DNA of 64,000 nucleotides from Enterobacter sp. SA187. Its GTDB lineage: Bacteria; Pseudomonadota; Gammaproteobacteria; Enterobacterales; Enterobacteriaceae. The number at the start of each line of letters is the position of its first letter. The first letter of the stretch is position 1. Below the pieces are notes generated by a model. That model saw only the letters and a program-made list of their open reading frames with translations, ran no database searches and had not been told where the DNA came from. The translations under genes and the position numbers were made by a program. The stretch spans positions 992,001-1,056,000 of the forward strand of contig NZ_CP019113.1 in assembly GCF_001888805.2 (NCBI RefSeq), read 5' to 3'. Below, in pieces: positions 1 to 8,901 of the stretch.

Positions 1-1
1 T

Positions 2-1240
2 GGACTAACACCGGCGTTGGTCGGCACGCTGTTTATCGCCTTACGCGTCTTTGATGCTATTTCCGATCCGGTGATGGGCATTATTGCCGATCGTACGCAA
101 AGTCGTTGGGGACGATTTCGTCCCTGGCAGCTGTGGGTGGCCATACCGATTGGCATTATTGGTTTCCTGACCTTCACCGTACCGGATGCCAGCATGGGCG
201 TAAAAATTGCCTGGGCGTTTGGCACCTATCTGCTGCTCTCCGTGGGCTACACGGCGATTAACGTTCCCTATTGTGCGCTGATCAATACCATGACAACCCG
301 GCACAATGAGGTGATTTCGTGCCAGTCCTGGCGCTTCGTACTGTGCGGCGTGGCGGGATTTCTGGTCTCGGTCGGACTGCCGTGGATGGTTGACGTGCTG
401 GGCAAGGGCGACGCCGCCCGGGGTTATCAGCTGGGCGTTGGCGTGCTGTGCACGCTCGCCGTGGTGATGTTTTTATGTTGCTTTTTCTGGGTCCGTGAAC
501 GCGTGCCGCTGGCGCTGATGGGTAAATTTACCCTGCGCGAACACCTTGCCGGGCTGCGTAAAAACGATCAGCTGTTACTGATGCTGGTGATGTCATTCCT
601 GCTGATCAACGTGTTCAATATTCGCGGCGGCGGCTACATGTATTTCATCACCTACGTGCTGGAGGGCAGTACGGCTTATACCTCGCTGTTTTTTACCATG
701 GTGACTTTCGCCTCGATTTTAGGCTCGGTGATTGTTAACCCCCTGACCCGACGTATTGATGCCGTAAAACTGTATTACTACACCAATCTGGTCCTGGCCG
801 CGCTGGCTGTCGGGATGTGGTTTTTACCGGGCGGCCCGGCGTATCAGACCCTATGGCTGGCGGTCATTCTTGGTAACGGCGTGATCCTCGGCTTCACGCT
901 GCCGCTGCACTTTTCGCTGATGGCCTTTTCCGATGACTACGGTGAATGGAAAACCGGCGTCCGTTCTTCCGGCATGAACTTTGCCTTCAACCTGTTTTTT
1001 ATCAAGCTCGCCTGGGCATCCAGCGCCGGGATCATCAGCCTGCTTTTTATCGTCGTCGCCTACCAGCCCGGCGCAGGCAATCAAACTCCCGCCTCGCTAC
1101 AGGGCATTACGGCGATGGAAACGCTGTTGCCCGCCCTTTTCCACCTGCTGCTGGCCGTCACTATTCGTGCCTGCAAACTTAATAACCCGATGATGTCGCG
1201 TATTGCCACCGATTTGCGTCAGCGCCATGTTCAGTCCTGA
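2..1240 (+). CDS. Glycoside-pentoside-hexuronide (GPH) sugar:cation symporter, 5'-truncated by the window edge
   Basis: The reading frame is open from the first bases, so the true start lies upstream; 412 residues are visible, against about 460 for YicJ/MelB-type symporters. The first visible transmembrane segment is followed by a loop with the family-typical stretch DPVMGIIADRTQSRWGRFRPW. Further hydrophobic helices follow throughout. Family knowledge: GPH carriers import glycosides, pentosides or hexuronides with H+ or Na+ across the inner membrane. The next gene, a GH127 glycosidase, starts 10 bases after the stop, so the two almost certainly form one operon for uptake and hydrolysis of an oligosaccharide or glycoside, probably L-arabinofuranose-containing. 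The substrate is inferred from the neighbour. This is not the yicJ that adjoins yicI in E. coli, because yicI lies at the other end of this window. Confidence 0.85.
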   Translation, partial: GLTPALVGTLFIALRVFDAISDPVMGIIADRTQSRWGRFRPWQLWVAIPIGIIGFLTFTVPDASMGVKIAWAFGTYLLLSVGYTAINVPYCALINTMTTRHNEVISCQSWRFVLCGVAGFLVSVGLPWMVDVLGKGDAARGYQLGVGVLCTLAVVMFLCCFFWVRERVPLALMGKFTLREHLAGLRKNDQLLLMLVMSFLLINVFNIRGGGYMYFITYVLEGSTAYTSLFFTMVTFASILGSVIVNPLTRRIDAVKLYYYTNLVLAALAVGMWFLPGGPAYQTLWLAVILGNGVILGFTLPLHFSLMAFSDDYGEWKTGVRSSGMNFAFNLFFIKLAWASSAGIISLLFIVVAYQPGAGNQTPASLQGITAMETLLPALFHLLLAVTIRACKLNNPMMSRIATDLRQRHVQS

Positions 1241-1250
1241 GGAGAAGATA

Positions 1251-3206
1251 ATGAAAGTAATGGAAACCGACCTGCACACGCTCAAGGTCACCGATCCGTT
1301 TTTAGGCGAGTATCAGCGTCTGGTACGCGATGTGGTGATCCCTTACCAGTGGGATGCACTGAATGATCGTATTCCGGATGCCGATCCCAGCCATGCGATT
1401 GCTAATTTCCGCATCGCCGCTGATCTGCAGGAGGGAGAATTTTACGGCATGGTTTTTCAGGACAGCGATGTGGCGAAATGGCTCGAAGCCGTCGCCTGGT
1501 CCCTGTGCCAGAAGCCCGACCCCGAACTGGAAAAGACTGCCGATGACGTCATTGCGCTGATTGCCGCCGCACAGTGTGAAGACGGTTATCTCAATACCTG
1601 GTACACGGTAAAAGCGCCCGGCGAGCGCTGGACGAATCTTGCGGAATGCCATGAATTGTACACTGCTGGCCATATGATCGAAGCGGCGGTAGCTTATTTT
1701 CAGGCCACCGGGAAACGTGCTCTGCTCGACGTGGGCTGCCGTCTTGCCGATCACATTGATCGTGTATTTGGCCCGGGCGTGGACCAGCTGCAGGGCTATG
1801 ATGGGCATCCGGAAATCGAACTGGCCCTGATGCGCCTGTATGAAGTCACCGGCGAGACGCGTTATCGCGATCTCGTGGCCTACTTCGTTGAACAGCGCGG
1901 CACTCAGCCGCATTTCTATGATACTGAGTTTGAAAAGCGTGGCGGCACCTGGCACTGGCCGAATCATGGCACCGCATGGATGGTGAAAGACAAGGCCTAT
2001 AGTCAGGCGCACGTACCGCTTTCAGAACAGGACAGTGCCATCGGTCATGCGGTACGTTTTGTCTATCTGATGACTGGCGTGGCGCATCTGGCGCGTCTGG
2101 CCGGAGATGAGCAAAAACGTCAGGATTGTCTGCGGTTGTGGCAAAACATGGCACGCCGTCAGCTCTATATTACCGGCGGCATCGGCTCGCAGAGCCGTGG
2201 TGAAGCGTTCAGTCACGATTACGATCTGCCGAACGATACGGTGTATGCAGAAAGCTGCGCCTCCATTGGCCTGATGATGTTTGCCCGGCGGATGCTGGAA
2301 ATGGAAGGCGACAGCCATTATGCCGACGTCATGGAGCGCGCACTATACAACACGGTGCTCGGCGGGATGGCACTGGACGGCAAACACTTCTTTTACGTTA
2401 ATCCACTGGAAGTGCAGCCCCGTTCGCTGCCATTTAATCATATTTATGACCACATACAGCCGGTGCGCCAGCGGTGGTTTGGCTGCGCCTGCTGTCCGCC
2501 GAATATCGCCCGTCTGCTGACCTCCATCGGCCATTACATTTATACCCCACAGGCAGATACCCTGTTTATTAATTTATACATTGGCAACCGGGCAGAGATT
2601 CCGGTTGGGGAGCGAACGTTGCGCTTACAGCTGAGCGGCAATTACCCGTGGCAGGAAAATCTTACCCTGCGTATCGAGTCGCCGGAGCCGGTGGAACATA
2701 TCCTGGCCCTGCGCCTGCCGGACTGGTGCCCCAACCCGACAATTACGCTGAATGGCGACCCGGCCATGGGTGAGATCCGCAAAGGTTATCTGCATCTTCG
2801 CCGTGTCTGGCAGGAAGGCGATACGCTTTCCCTGACGCTGCCAATGCCCGTGCGTCGGGTGTATGGCAACCCGCTGGTGCGCCATCAGGCTGGTAAAGTC
2901 GCCGTACAGCGCGGACCGCTGGTGTATTGTCTGGAACAGGCCGATAACGGCGAAGAGCTGCATAATCTCTGGCTGCCGGAGGACAGCGTCTTTACTACGC
3001 TGGACGGTAAGGGAATTTTTGCGCATAAAGTGCTGATTCAGGCGGATGGTTATAAACGTACCGCCGCACAGGCCGAGCAGCAACCGCTGTGGCATTACGA
3101 TACTTCTCCCGTCAGACGTACCCCTCAGAAGCTGACGTTTATTCCCTGGTTCAGTTGGGCGAATCGAGGCGAAGGAGAGATGCGTATCTGGGTGAATGAA
3201 GAGTAA
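1251..3206 (+). CDS. Glycoside hydrolase family 127, probable beta-L-arabinofuranosidase
   Basis: The protein has 651 residues and belongs to the GH127 (former DUF1680) family, typified by Bifidobacterium HypBA1, which removes beta-L-arabinofuranose from plant glycans and hydroxyproline-linked arabinosides. The Cys/Zn active site is visible: Glu334 and Cys336 in AESCAS, Cys414-Cys415 in GCACCPPN (Cys414 the likely nucleophile), and Glu318 in SRGEAF as the likely acid/base. Their spacings match HypBA1. There is no signal peptide, so the enzyme is cytoplasmic and works on imported substrate. The ATG at 1251 was chosen because GAGGAG ends about 7 bases before it; an in-frame upstream ATG at 1227 lies inside the transporter gene. 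Family assignment is strong; the exact substrate is inferred. Confidence 0.9.
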   Translation: MKVMETDLHTLKVTDPFLGEYQRLVRDVVIPYQWDALNDRIPDADPSHAIANFRIAADLQEGEFYGMVFQDSDVAKWLEAVAWSLCQKPDPELEKTADDVIALIAAAQCEDGYLNTWYTVKAPGERWTNLAECHELYTAGHMIEAAVAYFQATGKRALLDVGCRLADHIDRVFGPGVDQLQGYDGHPEIELALMRLYEVTGETRYRDLVAYFVEQRGTQPHFYDTEFEKRGGTWHWPNHGTAWMVKDKAYSQAHVPLSEQDSAIGHAVRFVYLMTGVAHLARLAGDEQKRQDCLRLWQNMARRQLYITGGIGSQSRGEAFSHDYDLPNDTVYAESCASIGLMMFARRMLEMEGDSHYADVMERALYNTVLGGMALDGKHFFYVNPLEVQPRSLPFNHIYDHIQPVRQRWFGCACCPPNIARLLTSIGHYIYTPQADTLFINLYIGNRAEIPVGERTLRLQLSGNYPWQENLTLRIESPEPVEHILALRLPDWCPNPTITLNGDPAMGEIRKGYLHLRRVWQEGDTLSLTLPMPVRRVYGNPLVRHQAGKVAVQRGPLVYCLEQADNGEELHNLWLPEDSVFTTLDGKGIFAHKVLIQADGYKRTAAQAEQQPLWHYDTSPVRRTPQKLTFIPWFSWANRGEGEMRIWVNEE

Positions 3207-3273
3207 CGGCATATTAGATCCGCGCGGGAATTCAGCCCATAATAGTAATTCATTAAACTCAACAGGATGTTGT

Positions 3274-3585
3274 ATGGATACTGAAAACCGCGCGGTGACC
3301 GACATGAAACGTATTAAGGCCCGCAGCATTTATCGTTTACTGCTTATCGGCCTGAGTATTCCCATGGCCGTACTGGGCTTTATCTTTGGCTTATTCGCCT
3401 GCTTTGGCTACGACACCGTGAGCTGGAACCAGCAGTATATTCATGGTTTGCTTGCACTGCCGGTCGGGCTGCTTATCGGCATTCTTATGAGTGCGATCAT
3501 GACGGCCATTCTTGGCTCACTGAGCTGCCTTGGGCTTTGGATCTACAGCCGCTTCAGGCCGCTGAGAATCGCTGTACTGGATTAA
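3274..3585 (+). CDS. Small predicted inner-membrane protein, function unknown
   Basis: This is a 103-residue protein with a basic N-terminal stretch (KRIKARSIYR) and two hydrophobic segments, about residues 20-45 and 58-90. It ends in a short basic tail (RFRP). The start was placed at 3274, where AGGA lies about 8 bases upstream; the in-frame codons before it have no ribosome-binding site. It lies 67 bases after the GH127 gene on the same strand and could be co-transcribed with it. No family was recognised and no function is proposed. Confidence 0.6.
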   Translation: MDTENRAVTDMKRIKARSIYRLLLIGLSIPMAVLGFIFGLFACFGYDTVSWNQQYIHGLLALPVGLLIGILMSAIMTAILGSLSCLGLWIYSRFRPLRIAVLD

Positions 3586-3622
3586 TCTATCCTGCCACCC
3601 CGTCATAATTTAAGAATAAGTG

Positions 3623-3639
3623 AAGGTGTTTATTACCTT
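3623..3639. promoter_or_regulatory. Small inverted repeat upstream of the ROK kinase gene
   Basis: AAGGT and ACCTT face each other across 7 bases in an AT-rich stretch about 65 bases before the ROK gene start. This is the right place for an operator or leader structure. The arms are only 5 bases long, so chance is a real alternative. Confidence 0.2.
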
Positions 3640-3704
3640 ACTTTACGTTGCGCTGGCCTGCCTGAACCATACTTAGCCTGAGCGGTTATCACAGGAAAAA
3701 AACT

Positions 3705-4586
3705 ATGCAGTATTTTATTGGTTTTGACGTGGGTGGTACACACATCAAGCACGGCGTGATTGATGAGAATGGCGAGGAACTGACCTCGGACGAGTACGAC
3801 ACGCCGGAAGACGTTGAGACGTTTAAGCAGAAATGGCAGGCGGTGGTTGAGGGCTATCAAAAGGAGCACGACATCGTCGCCGTTGGCATCAGTTTCCCCG
3901 GATACATCAACATCCGTACCGGCGTTGCCATGAAAGCCGGAGCGCTGGACTTTATGGACGGCATTAACCTGCGCGAGTTGTTTGCGGAACTCAGCGATCT
4001 GCCAGTCATTGTCGAGAACGATGCCAACTGTGCCGCGCTGGGCGAGCGCTGGCTGGGTGCAGCGCAGGATTACGACAACGTCGTCTGTATCACCGTCGGC
4101 ACCGGTATCGGCGGCGGCATTATTTTTGACGGCGAACTGTATCGCGGATCGCATTTCCGTGCCGGTGAGTTTGGCGTGATGCCGGTCGGTAACGACGGCG
4201 AATGCATGCATGAAGTGGCTTCCGCCCGTGGCCTGATGGAAGCCTGCCGCCGTGCGCTGGCACTCTCCGCCGAAGAGATGCCTCACGGCAAAGAGATTTT
4301 CGAACGTATGGACAGTGACGTGCACCTGCGCGAAGCCGTTAACCAGTGGGCGCGCTTTCTGTCGCGTGGCATTTACAGCGTGATTTCCATGTACGATCCG
4401 CAGGTCGTGCTGATTGGCGGCGGGTTAAGCGAGCAGGAGAAAGTTTATCAACTGCTCGATCGCCATCTGGAAACCTTCGAGATGTGGGAATTTCTGAAAG
4501 CGCCCATCCTGCCGTGCAAGCTGGGTAACCAGGCGGGCAGGCTCGGCGCGGTATGGCTGACAAAACAGCAGGTTAAAGCCGGGTAA
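3705..4586 (+). CDS. ROK-family sugar kinase-like protein lacking the zinc motif
   Basis: The protein has 293 residues with the ROK fold signatures: phosphate-binding DVGGTHIK at residues 8-15, ENDAN at 104-108 (Asp106 the expected catalytic base), VGTGIGGG at 131-138 and AGEFG at 153-157. Most ROK kinases and repressors carry a His in a GH motif plus a CxCGxxGC cluster that binds zinc. Here the region reads GEFGVMPVGNDGECMHE, so the His and all but one Cys are missing. There is no N-terminal helix-turn-helix, so it is a kinase-type rather than repressor-type member. AGGA lies just before the ATG. Its position after the GPH/GH127 pair suggests phosphorylation of a sugar or glycoside released by them, but that is inference. 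It may equally be a beta-glucoside or hexose kinase of the BglK type. Confidence 0.8.
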   Translation: MQYFIGFDVGGTHIKHGVIDENGEELTSDEYDTPEDVETFKQKWQAVVEGYQKEHDIVAVGISFPGYINIRTGVAMKAGALDFMDGINLRELFAELSDLPVIVENDANCAALGERWLGAAQDYDNVVCITVGTGIGGGIIFDGELYRGSHFRAGEFGVMPVGNDGECMHEVASARGLMEACRRALALSAEEMPHGKEIFERMDSDVHLREAVNQWARFLSRGIYSVISMYDPQVVLIGGGLSEQEKVYQLLDRHLETFEMWEFLKAPILPCKLGNQAGRLGAVWLTKQQVKAG

Positions 4587-4600
4587 AAACCCGGCTGGAT

Positions 4601-6448
4601 TCAGCTATTTTCCGGGAACAGCTGTGCATCCCGCAGCAGATGGTCGTTGCCGCGTCGGCGGGTAAAGCCGATGCGGTCAAAATATTCGAGGATCTGGATC
4701 GCCAGCTTACGCCCGACGTTCAGCCGATCGCGGAAATCTGCCGCGCAGGTTGATCCCCGCGCCTGATCCAGTTCGCGGATCATACTGGCAAAGGCGACGA
4801 TCCGATCGTTACGGTAATAGCGATCTTTGACGATCGCCGTTATCAGTCCCTGCTGCGCCGCCTGTCGCAGTACACCCCGCATCATCTGCTCATCCGTGCC
4901 CGTCTCCCGCGCCAGATCGCGTACCCACCATGGCTCATCCGCAAACAGCGGTGCCGCACGCTGCCAGATCGCCGCCTGCTCTTCGGTAAAACCGGCTTTG
5001 TGTTCCGGCAGATGCAGCCAGCCGTGATGGCTGGCAATGTCGCCGTTTTCCCGCATCCGCTCGATTAACGTCATCACCAGCGCGTCGTCTTCCATCGGCA
5101 GCGCCATGCGCCGCAGACGCTCGCGTCCGGGGCCGGGTTCGTCTTTATGCTGTTCGTGATAGGTTGCCAGGGTATCGAGCAGTTTGCGCTGCCAGCCTGC
5201 GGCCACCGTCGCGCTCAGTACGCTGTCCCCCGACTGGATCAGCCCGTCATTGCGGGTTAAGGCGTCAATTCCACTGCGGCTTAACTGCCGCGCCCAGCCG
5301 AAGCGGCTCAGGGAGACGGCACCGCGGATCAGGTGCGCCGCCAGCGCGCTGGCATCGTCCTGCGCGGCGGCAAGAGTAGCGAGCCAGTCCAGATACGCCG
5401 TTTTACGTTTGCCACGGCGGGGCGGATCGAGCATCACCACCCGCGCGCCAGCCAGCGTGGTGCGCGCCGAGATATCACGCAGCACCAGCCGATCGTTGTC
5501 CGCCAGCCACAGCGGACTGTCGAGCACCAGCTCGGCCAGATCGTCGGTCAGCAGCGAGACGCGCCCGGTGATATGGCTGGCGGCATGGTGAATGTGTAAG
5601 GGCTGCCACTGTGTCAGCGGCGTATGGCTTTGCAGCGCCACGATAACGCGGGAAGACGGCTCCGACGGCGCCTCGCTGAGCAGCCAGTCGCCGCGGGTTA
5701 TGGATCCCTTTTCGGCGTCGCCGCTAATATTCAGCGCGATACGCTGCCCGGCCATCGCATGATCGACCGGCTGGTTTTGCGCATGCAGACCGCGCACGCG
5801 CATGGGTTTGTTAATGCCGGTCAGCCACAGGGTATCGCCGGTGCGCACCTCGCCAGACAGCGCCGTGCCGGTCACCACCAGGCCCGCGCCCTTCACGTTA
5901 AAGGCCCGGTCAATCGCCAGCCGGAAACGCTGATGCTGCACGTGCTCCCGCTCCGGCAGGCGTAACAGATGCTCGCGCAGTTCATCGATGCCGCGCTGTG
6001 CGATGGCGGCGGTAATGAATATCGCCGCGCTCGTAAAGCCGTACTCCCGCAACGTGTCGCGCACCTCGTCCTGTACTGCGGCAATGCGCGCCTCGTCCAC
6101 CCGGTCGGCTTTGGTCAGCGCGACGGTCAGCGTCGTCTGGCCGGTCAGCTGCAAAATCGCCAGATGTTCGCGGGTCTGCGCCATCACGCCATCATCACAG
6201 GCCACCACCAGCAGCGCGTGATCGATACCGCCGACGCCTGCCAGCATATTGGCGAGAAACTTTTCATGGCCCGGCACATCAATAAATCCTGGTACGCGGC
6301 CATCAGCCTGCGGCCAGTAGGCATAACCCAGATCGATGGTCATGCCGCGCTTTTTCTCTTCCGGCAGGCGGTCGGCGTTCACGCCGGTGATCGCTTCCAG
6401 CAGCGTCGTTTTGCCGTGATCCACATGTCCGGCGGTGGCAATAATCAT
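4601..6448 (-). CDS. selB: Selenocysteine-specific translation elongation factor SelB
   Basis: SelB is the GTPase that brings Sec-tRNA(Sec) to ribosomes paused at UGA codons with a SECIS hairpin. The 615 residues match the E. coli length of 614. The N terminus has the G1 motif GHVDHGKTT and G3 DVPGHEKF, and the G4-like ALTKADR. Domains 2 and 3 follow, then the C-terminal winged-helix repeats that bind the SECIS RNA. It overlaps the selA stop by 4 bases (ATGA), indicating translational coupling in a selA-selB operon. No UGA-containing selenoprotein gene is evident in this window. Confidence 0.97.
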   Translation of the reverse strand: MIIATAGHVDHGKTTLLEAITGVNADRLPEEKKRGMTIDLGYAYWPQADGRVPGFIDVPGHEKFLANMLAGVGGIDHALLVVACDDGVMAQTREHLAILQLTGQTTLTVALTKADRVDEARIAAVQDEVRDTLREYGFTSAAIFITAAIAQRGIDELREHLLRLPEREHVQHQRFRLAIDRAFNVKGAGLVVTGTALSGEVRTGDTLWLTGINKPMRVRGLHAQNQPVDHAMAGQRIALNISGDAEKGSITRGDWLLSEAPSEPSSRVIVALQSHTPLTQWQPLHIHHAASHITGRVSLLTDDLAELVLDSPLWLADNDRLVLRDISARTTLAGARVVMLDPPRRGKRKTAYLDWLATLAAAQDDASALAAHLIRGAVSLSRFGWARQLSRSGIDALTRNDGLIQSGDSVLSATVAAGWQRKLLDTLATYHEQHKDEPGPGRERLRRMALPMEDDALVMTLIERMRENGDIASHHGWLHLPEHKAGFTEEQAAIWQRAAPLFADEPWWVRDLARETGTDEQMMRGVLRQAAQQGLITAIVKDRYYRNDRIVAFASMIRELDQARGSTCAADFRDRLNVGRKLAIQILEYFDRIGFTRRRGNDHLLRDAQLFPENS

Positions 6449-7833
6449 TTCAGTAACATCTCCAGAAAACGGGTTTCGTCCTCAAGGCAGCGTAAATCAA
6501 GCCACAGGCGGCCATCGGTGATGCGGCCAATCACCGGCACTTCACCAGTGCGCCATTGCGCCGCCAGGGTTTCAAGCCTGCTGCCGCGCCCGTCCTGCGG
6601 GGTGAAGGTCAGGGCCACGCTCGGCAGCCGATCCACCGGCAGGGAACCGCTGCCAATCTGCGACAGGCAGGCTTCAATCTGTACGTGGAAATCAGCAAAA
6701 TGCGCGGCAAGTACCGGCTGAAGTTTTTCCGCCAGGGCGCGGATCGTCGCGGTATCGCGGGTCAGCAATCGCAGCGTCGGCAAATCCTGCGTGAGTTTTT
6801 CCGGATGCAGATAGAGGCGCAGCGTGGCCTCCAGCGCGGCGAGGGTCATCTTGTCTGCCCGCAGCGCGCGTTTTAACGGGTGCTGTTGCAGACGGGCAAT
6901 CAGCGCTTTTTTGCCGACGATGATCCCGGCCTGCGGGCCGCCGAGCAGTTTATCGCCGGAGAAACTGACCAGGCTGACGCCCGCGGCGATCAGCGCCTGC
7001 GGCATAGGTTCTTTCGGCAGCCCGTACTGGCTGAGATCCACCAGCGAGCCGCTGCCTAAATCCACCACCACCGGCACGTCCCGCTCGTTGCCAATGGCTA
7101 CCAGTTCCGCTTCGTCCACGGCTTTCGTAAAGCCTTCGATCTGATAATTACTGGTATGCACTTTCATCAGCAGCGCAGTATTGTCGTTGATGGCCTGACG
7201 ATAGTCTTTCGCATGGGTGCGGTTAGTGGTGCCGACTTCATGCAGCTCGCAGCCCGCCTGACGCATGACGTCCGGAATGCGAAACGCGCCGCCAATCTCC
7301 ACCAGCTCGCCGCGCGACACCACCACTTCCTGGCCGCTGGCCGTAGCCGCCAGCATTAACAGTACCGCCGCCGCGTTGTTATTGACGATACAGGCGTCTT
7401 CCGCCCCCGTCAGACGGCACAGCATGGCGGCCAGCGCGCTGTCACGATGTCCGCGCCCGGCACCATCCAGATCGTACTCCAGCGACACCGGAGAACGCAT
7501 CGCCTGTGCCACCGCCTCGATCGCCGCTTCCGCCTGTAATGCCCGCCCGAGATTGGTGTGCAGCACGGTGCCGGTCAGGTTGATCACCGGACGGATAGCG
7601 CTCTGCTGCTGATGGTGAAGATGCTGACGTGTGGCCCCGGCCCAGTCAGCGCTCCAGTCCGGCAGCGTCTGGCTGTCGTGAATGGCGGCGCGGGCCTCGT
7701 TCTGCAACAGGCGCAGCGCCTCCACCACCCGCGTATGGCCAAAAGTGGCTAACAGCGGGCGGAAGGCATCATCACGCAATAAACGGTCGGTTGCCGGGAT
7801 CTGGCTGAACAGGGAACGATTTTCAGGGGTCAT
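6445..7833 (-). CDS. selA: L-seryl-tRNA(Sec) selenium transferase SelA
   Basis: SelA converts Ser-tRNA(Sec) to Sec-tRNA(Sec) using selenophosphate and pyridoxal phosphate. The 462-residue product carries Lys295 in SFSGDKLLGGPQAG, the PLP-binding lysine at the same number as in E. coli. The N-terminal domain that contacts the tRNA and the fold-type I aminotransferase core are both present. It is the first gene of selAB, with yibF further upstream on the same strand across a 92-base gap. Confidence 0.97.
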   Translation of the reverse strand: MTPENRSLFSQIPATDRLLRDDAFRPLLATFGHTRVVEALRLLQNEARAAIHDSQTLPDWSADWAGATRQHLHHQQQSAIRPVINLTGTVLHTNLGRALQAEAAIEAVAQAMRSPVSLEYDLDGAGRGHRDSALAAMLCRLTGAEDACIVNNNAAAVLLMLAATASGQEVVVSRGELVEIGGAFRIPDVMRQAGCELHEVGTTNRTHAKDYRQAINDNTALLMKVHTSNYQIEGFTKAVDEAELVAIGNERDVPVVVDLGSGSLVDLSQYGLPKEPMPQALIAAGVSLVSFSGDKLLGGPQAGIIVGKKALIARLQQHPLKRALRADKMTLAALEATLRLYLHPEKLTQDLPTLRLLTRDTATIRALAEKLQPVLAAHFADFHVQIEACLSQIGSGSLPVDRLPSVALTFTPQDGRGSRLETLAAQWRTGEVPVIGRITDGRLWLDLRCLEDETRFLEMLLK

Positions 7834-7925
7834 GACACTGCCTTGCTGTGATTGGCCCCTCCGTCGGGAAGGGGTCGACGTGAGGGGATTGTACAGCGTC
7901 TTTGCTCAGGCTGTCATAATGCGTA

Positions 7926-8534
7926 TCAAGCCTTTGGCGGTTCGGTGCGGGCAAAGCTTTCGCGCTGGAAGAGCGTTTCCACCAGCTTCACCAGCTGCGG
8001 GCGCTCCACGCACCAGCCCGGCGACACGCGGCGGAAGTTCAGATAACCAATCGCGCAGGCGACAGCGATGTTCGCCAGATCGAGGGACTGCGACTGCAAC
8101 ACGCCGTTGGCGGCGTATTGTTCCAGGGCATCCAGCGCGCGGCTGATTTTTTCCCGCTGGCGCACCAGTTCGCTTTCCGACTGCTGTGCTGCCGGACGGG
8201 CCTGCTCGCGCACGGAGGTCAGCGCCGCATCCATAATGCCGTCCGCCAGCGCTTCCAGCTGCCGCACCCGTAATGCCGCTTTCGCATCGCTGGGCAGCAA
8301 TGCAGGCGCCATACCCAGCTGTTCCAGATATTCCGCAATAATGGGGGAATCAAACCAGGTTTCACCGTCGTCAGTCACCAGCGCGGGCACTTTACCAAGC
8401 GGGTTAAATTGCGAAACGCCATTCTCTGCGTTATAGGGCATTTCGTTGACGAATTCGAAGGTGATGCCTTTTTCCAGCAAGATCACGGAAATCTTCCGCA
8501 CGAAGGGGCTGGTGTAGCTGCCAATCAGTTTCAT
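7926..8534 (-). CDS. yibF: Glutathione S-transferase-like protein YibF
   Basis: This 202-residue protein has the E. coli YibF length. It has an N-terminal thioredoxin-like domain (SYTSPFVRKI, then the GKVPALV cis-proline motif and a DSPIIAEYL glutathione gamma-glutamyl-binding motif) and an all-helical C-terminal domain. The ATG at 8534 gives the E. coli N terminus; an upstream in-frame start would add 24 residues without family support. Its physiological substrate is not known. It lies upstream of and co-directional with selAB, as in E. coli. Confidence 0.93.
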   Translation of the reverse strand: MKLIGSYTSPFVRKISVILLEKGITFEFVNEMPYNAENGVSQFNPLGKVPALVTDDGETWFDSPIIAEYLEQLGMAPALLPSDAKAALRVRQLEALADGIMDAALTSVREQARPAAQQSESELVRQREKISRALDALEQYAANGVLQSQSLDLANIAVACAIGYLNFRRVSPGWCVERPQLVKLVETLFQRESFARTEPPKA

Positions 8535-8681
8535 GGCCGGGTCCTTAATCGCCTGTGAAGAGATAATTATGGCCCACCGCCGCGCAAAAGGCAGGGGCGC
8601 CTTCATAAATGTGAAAAGTCTGTTCCGTAAGGTGTCGGCAGTGTAAGGAAGTTACATCTGCCGTCTGCGTCTACATCACAG

Positions 8682-8697
8682 TTTGCCTTTGATCACA
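8682..8697. promoter_or_regulatory. Weak CRP-like site in the mtlA control region
   Basis: TTTGC and TCACA are separated by 6 bases. Only the right half fits the CRP consensus well. It is listed because it is the most distal member of a five-site series. Confidence 0.35.
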
Positions 8698-8724
8698 GTC
8701 AGAAAACTCCTGACAAAAATATCT

Positions 8725-8740
8725 TGTGATTAAGATCACA
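8725..8740. promoter_or_regulatory. CRP binding site (strong) upstream of mtlA
   Basis: TGTGATTAAGATCACA matches TGTGA-N6-TCACA exactly. Confidence 0.85.
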
Positions 8741-8768
8741 AATAAATAACAAAGTCATGAAATACAAA

Positions 8769-8784
8769 TGTGATTAACATCACA
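8769..8784. promoter_or_regulatory. CRP binding site (strong) upstream of mtlA
   Basis: TGTGATTAACATCACA matches TGTGA-N6-TCACA exactly. It is centred 44 bases (about four helical turns) from the previous site. Confidence 0.85.
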
Positions 8785-8841
8785 TTAACAGCCATTCTGC
8801 GTCGATTTTTTCGGCGGTGTTCTTTTTTTACACCAGTGTTT

Positions 8842-8857
8842 TGTGAAGTTGATCACG
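8842..8857. promoter_or_regulatory. CRP binding site upstream of mtlA
   Basis: TGTGAAGTTGATCACG has a perfect left half and a four-of-five right half. Confidence 0.75.
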
Positions 8858-8885
8858 CCTTATCCCCGGATACACCCTATGTTTA

Positions 8886-8901
8886 TGTGATTCAGATCAC
8901 A
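8886..8901. promoter_or_regulatory. CRP binding site (strong), most proximal to mtlA
   Basis: TGTGATTCAGATCACA matches TGTGA-N6-TCACA exactly. It is about 150 bases before the mtlA start codon, so the transcript probably has a long leader. Confidence 0.85.
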
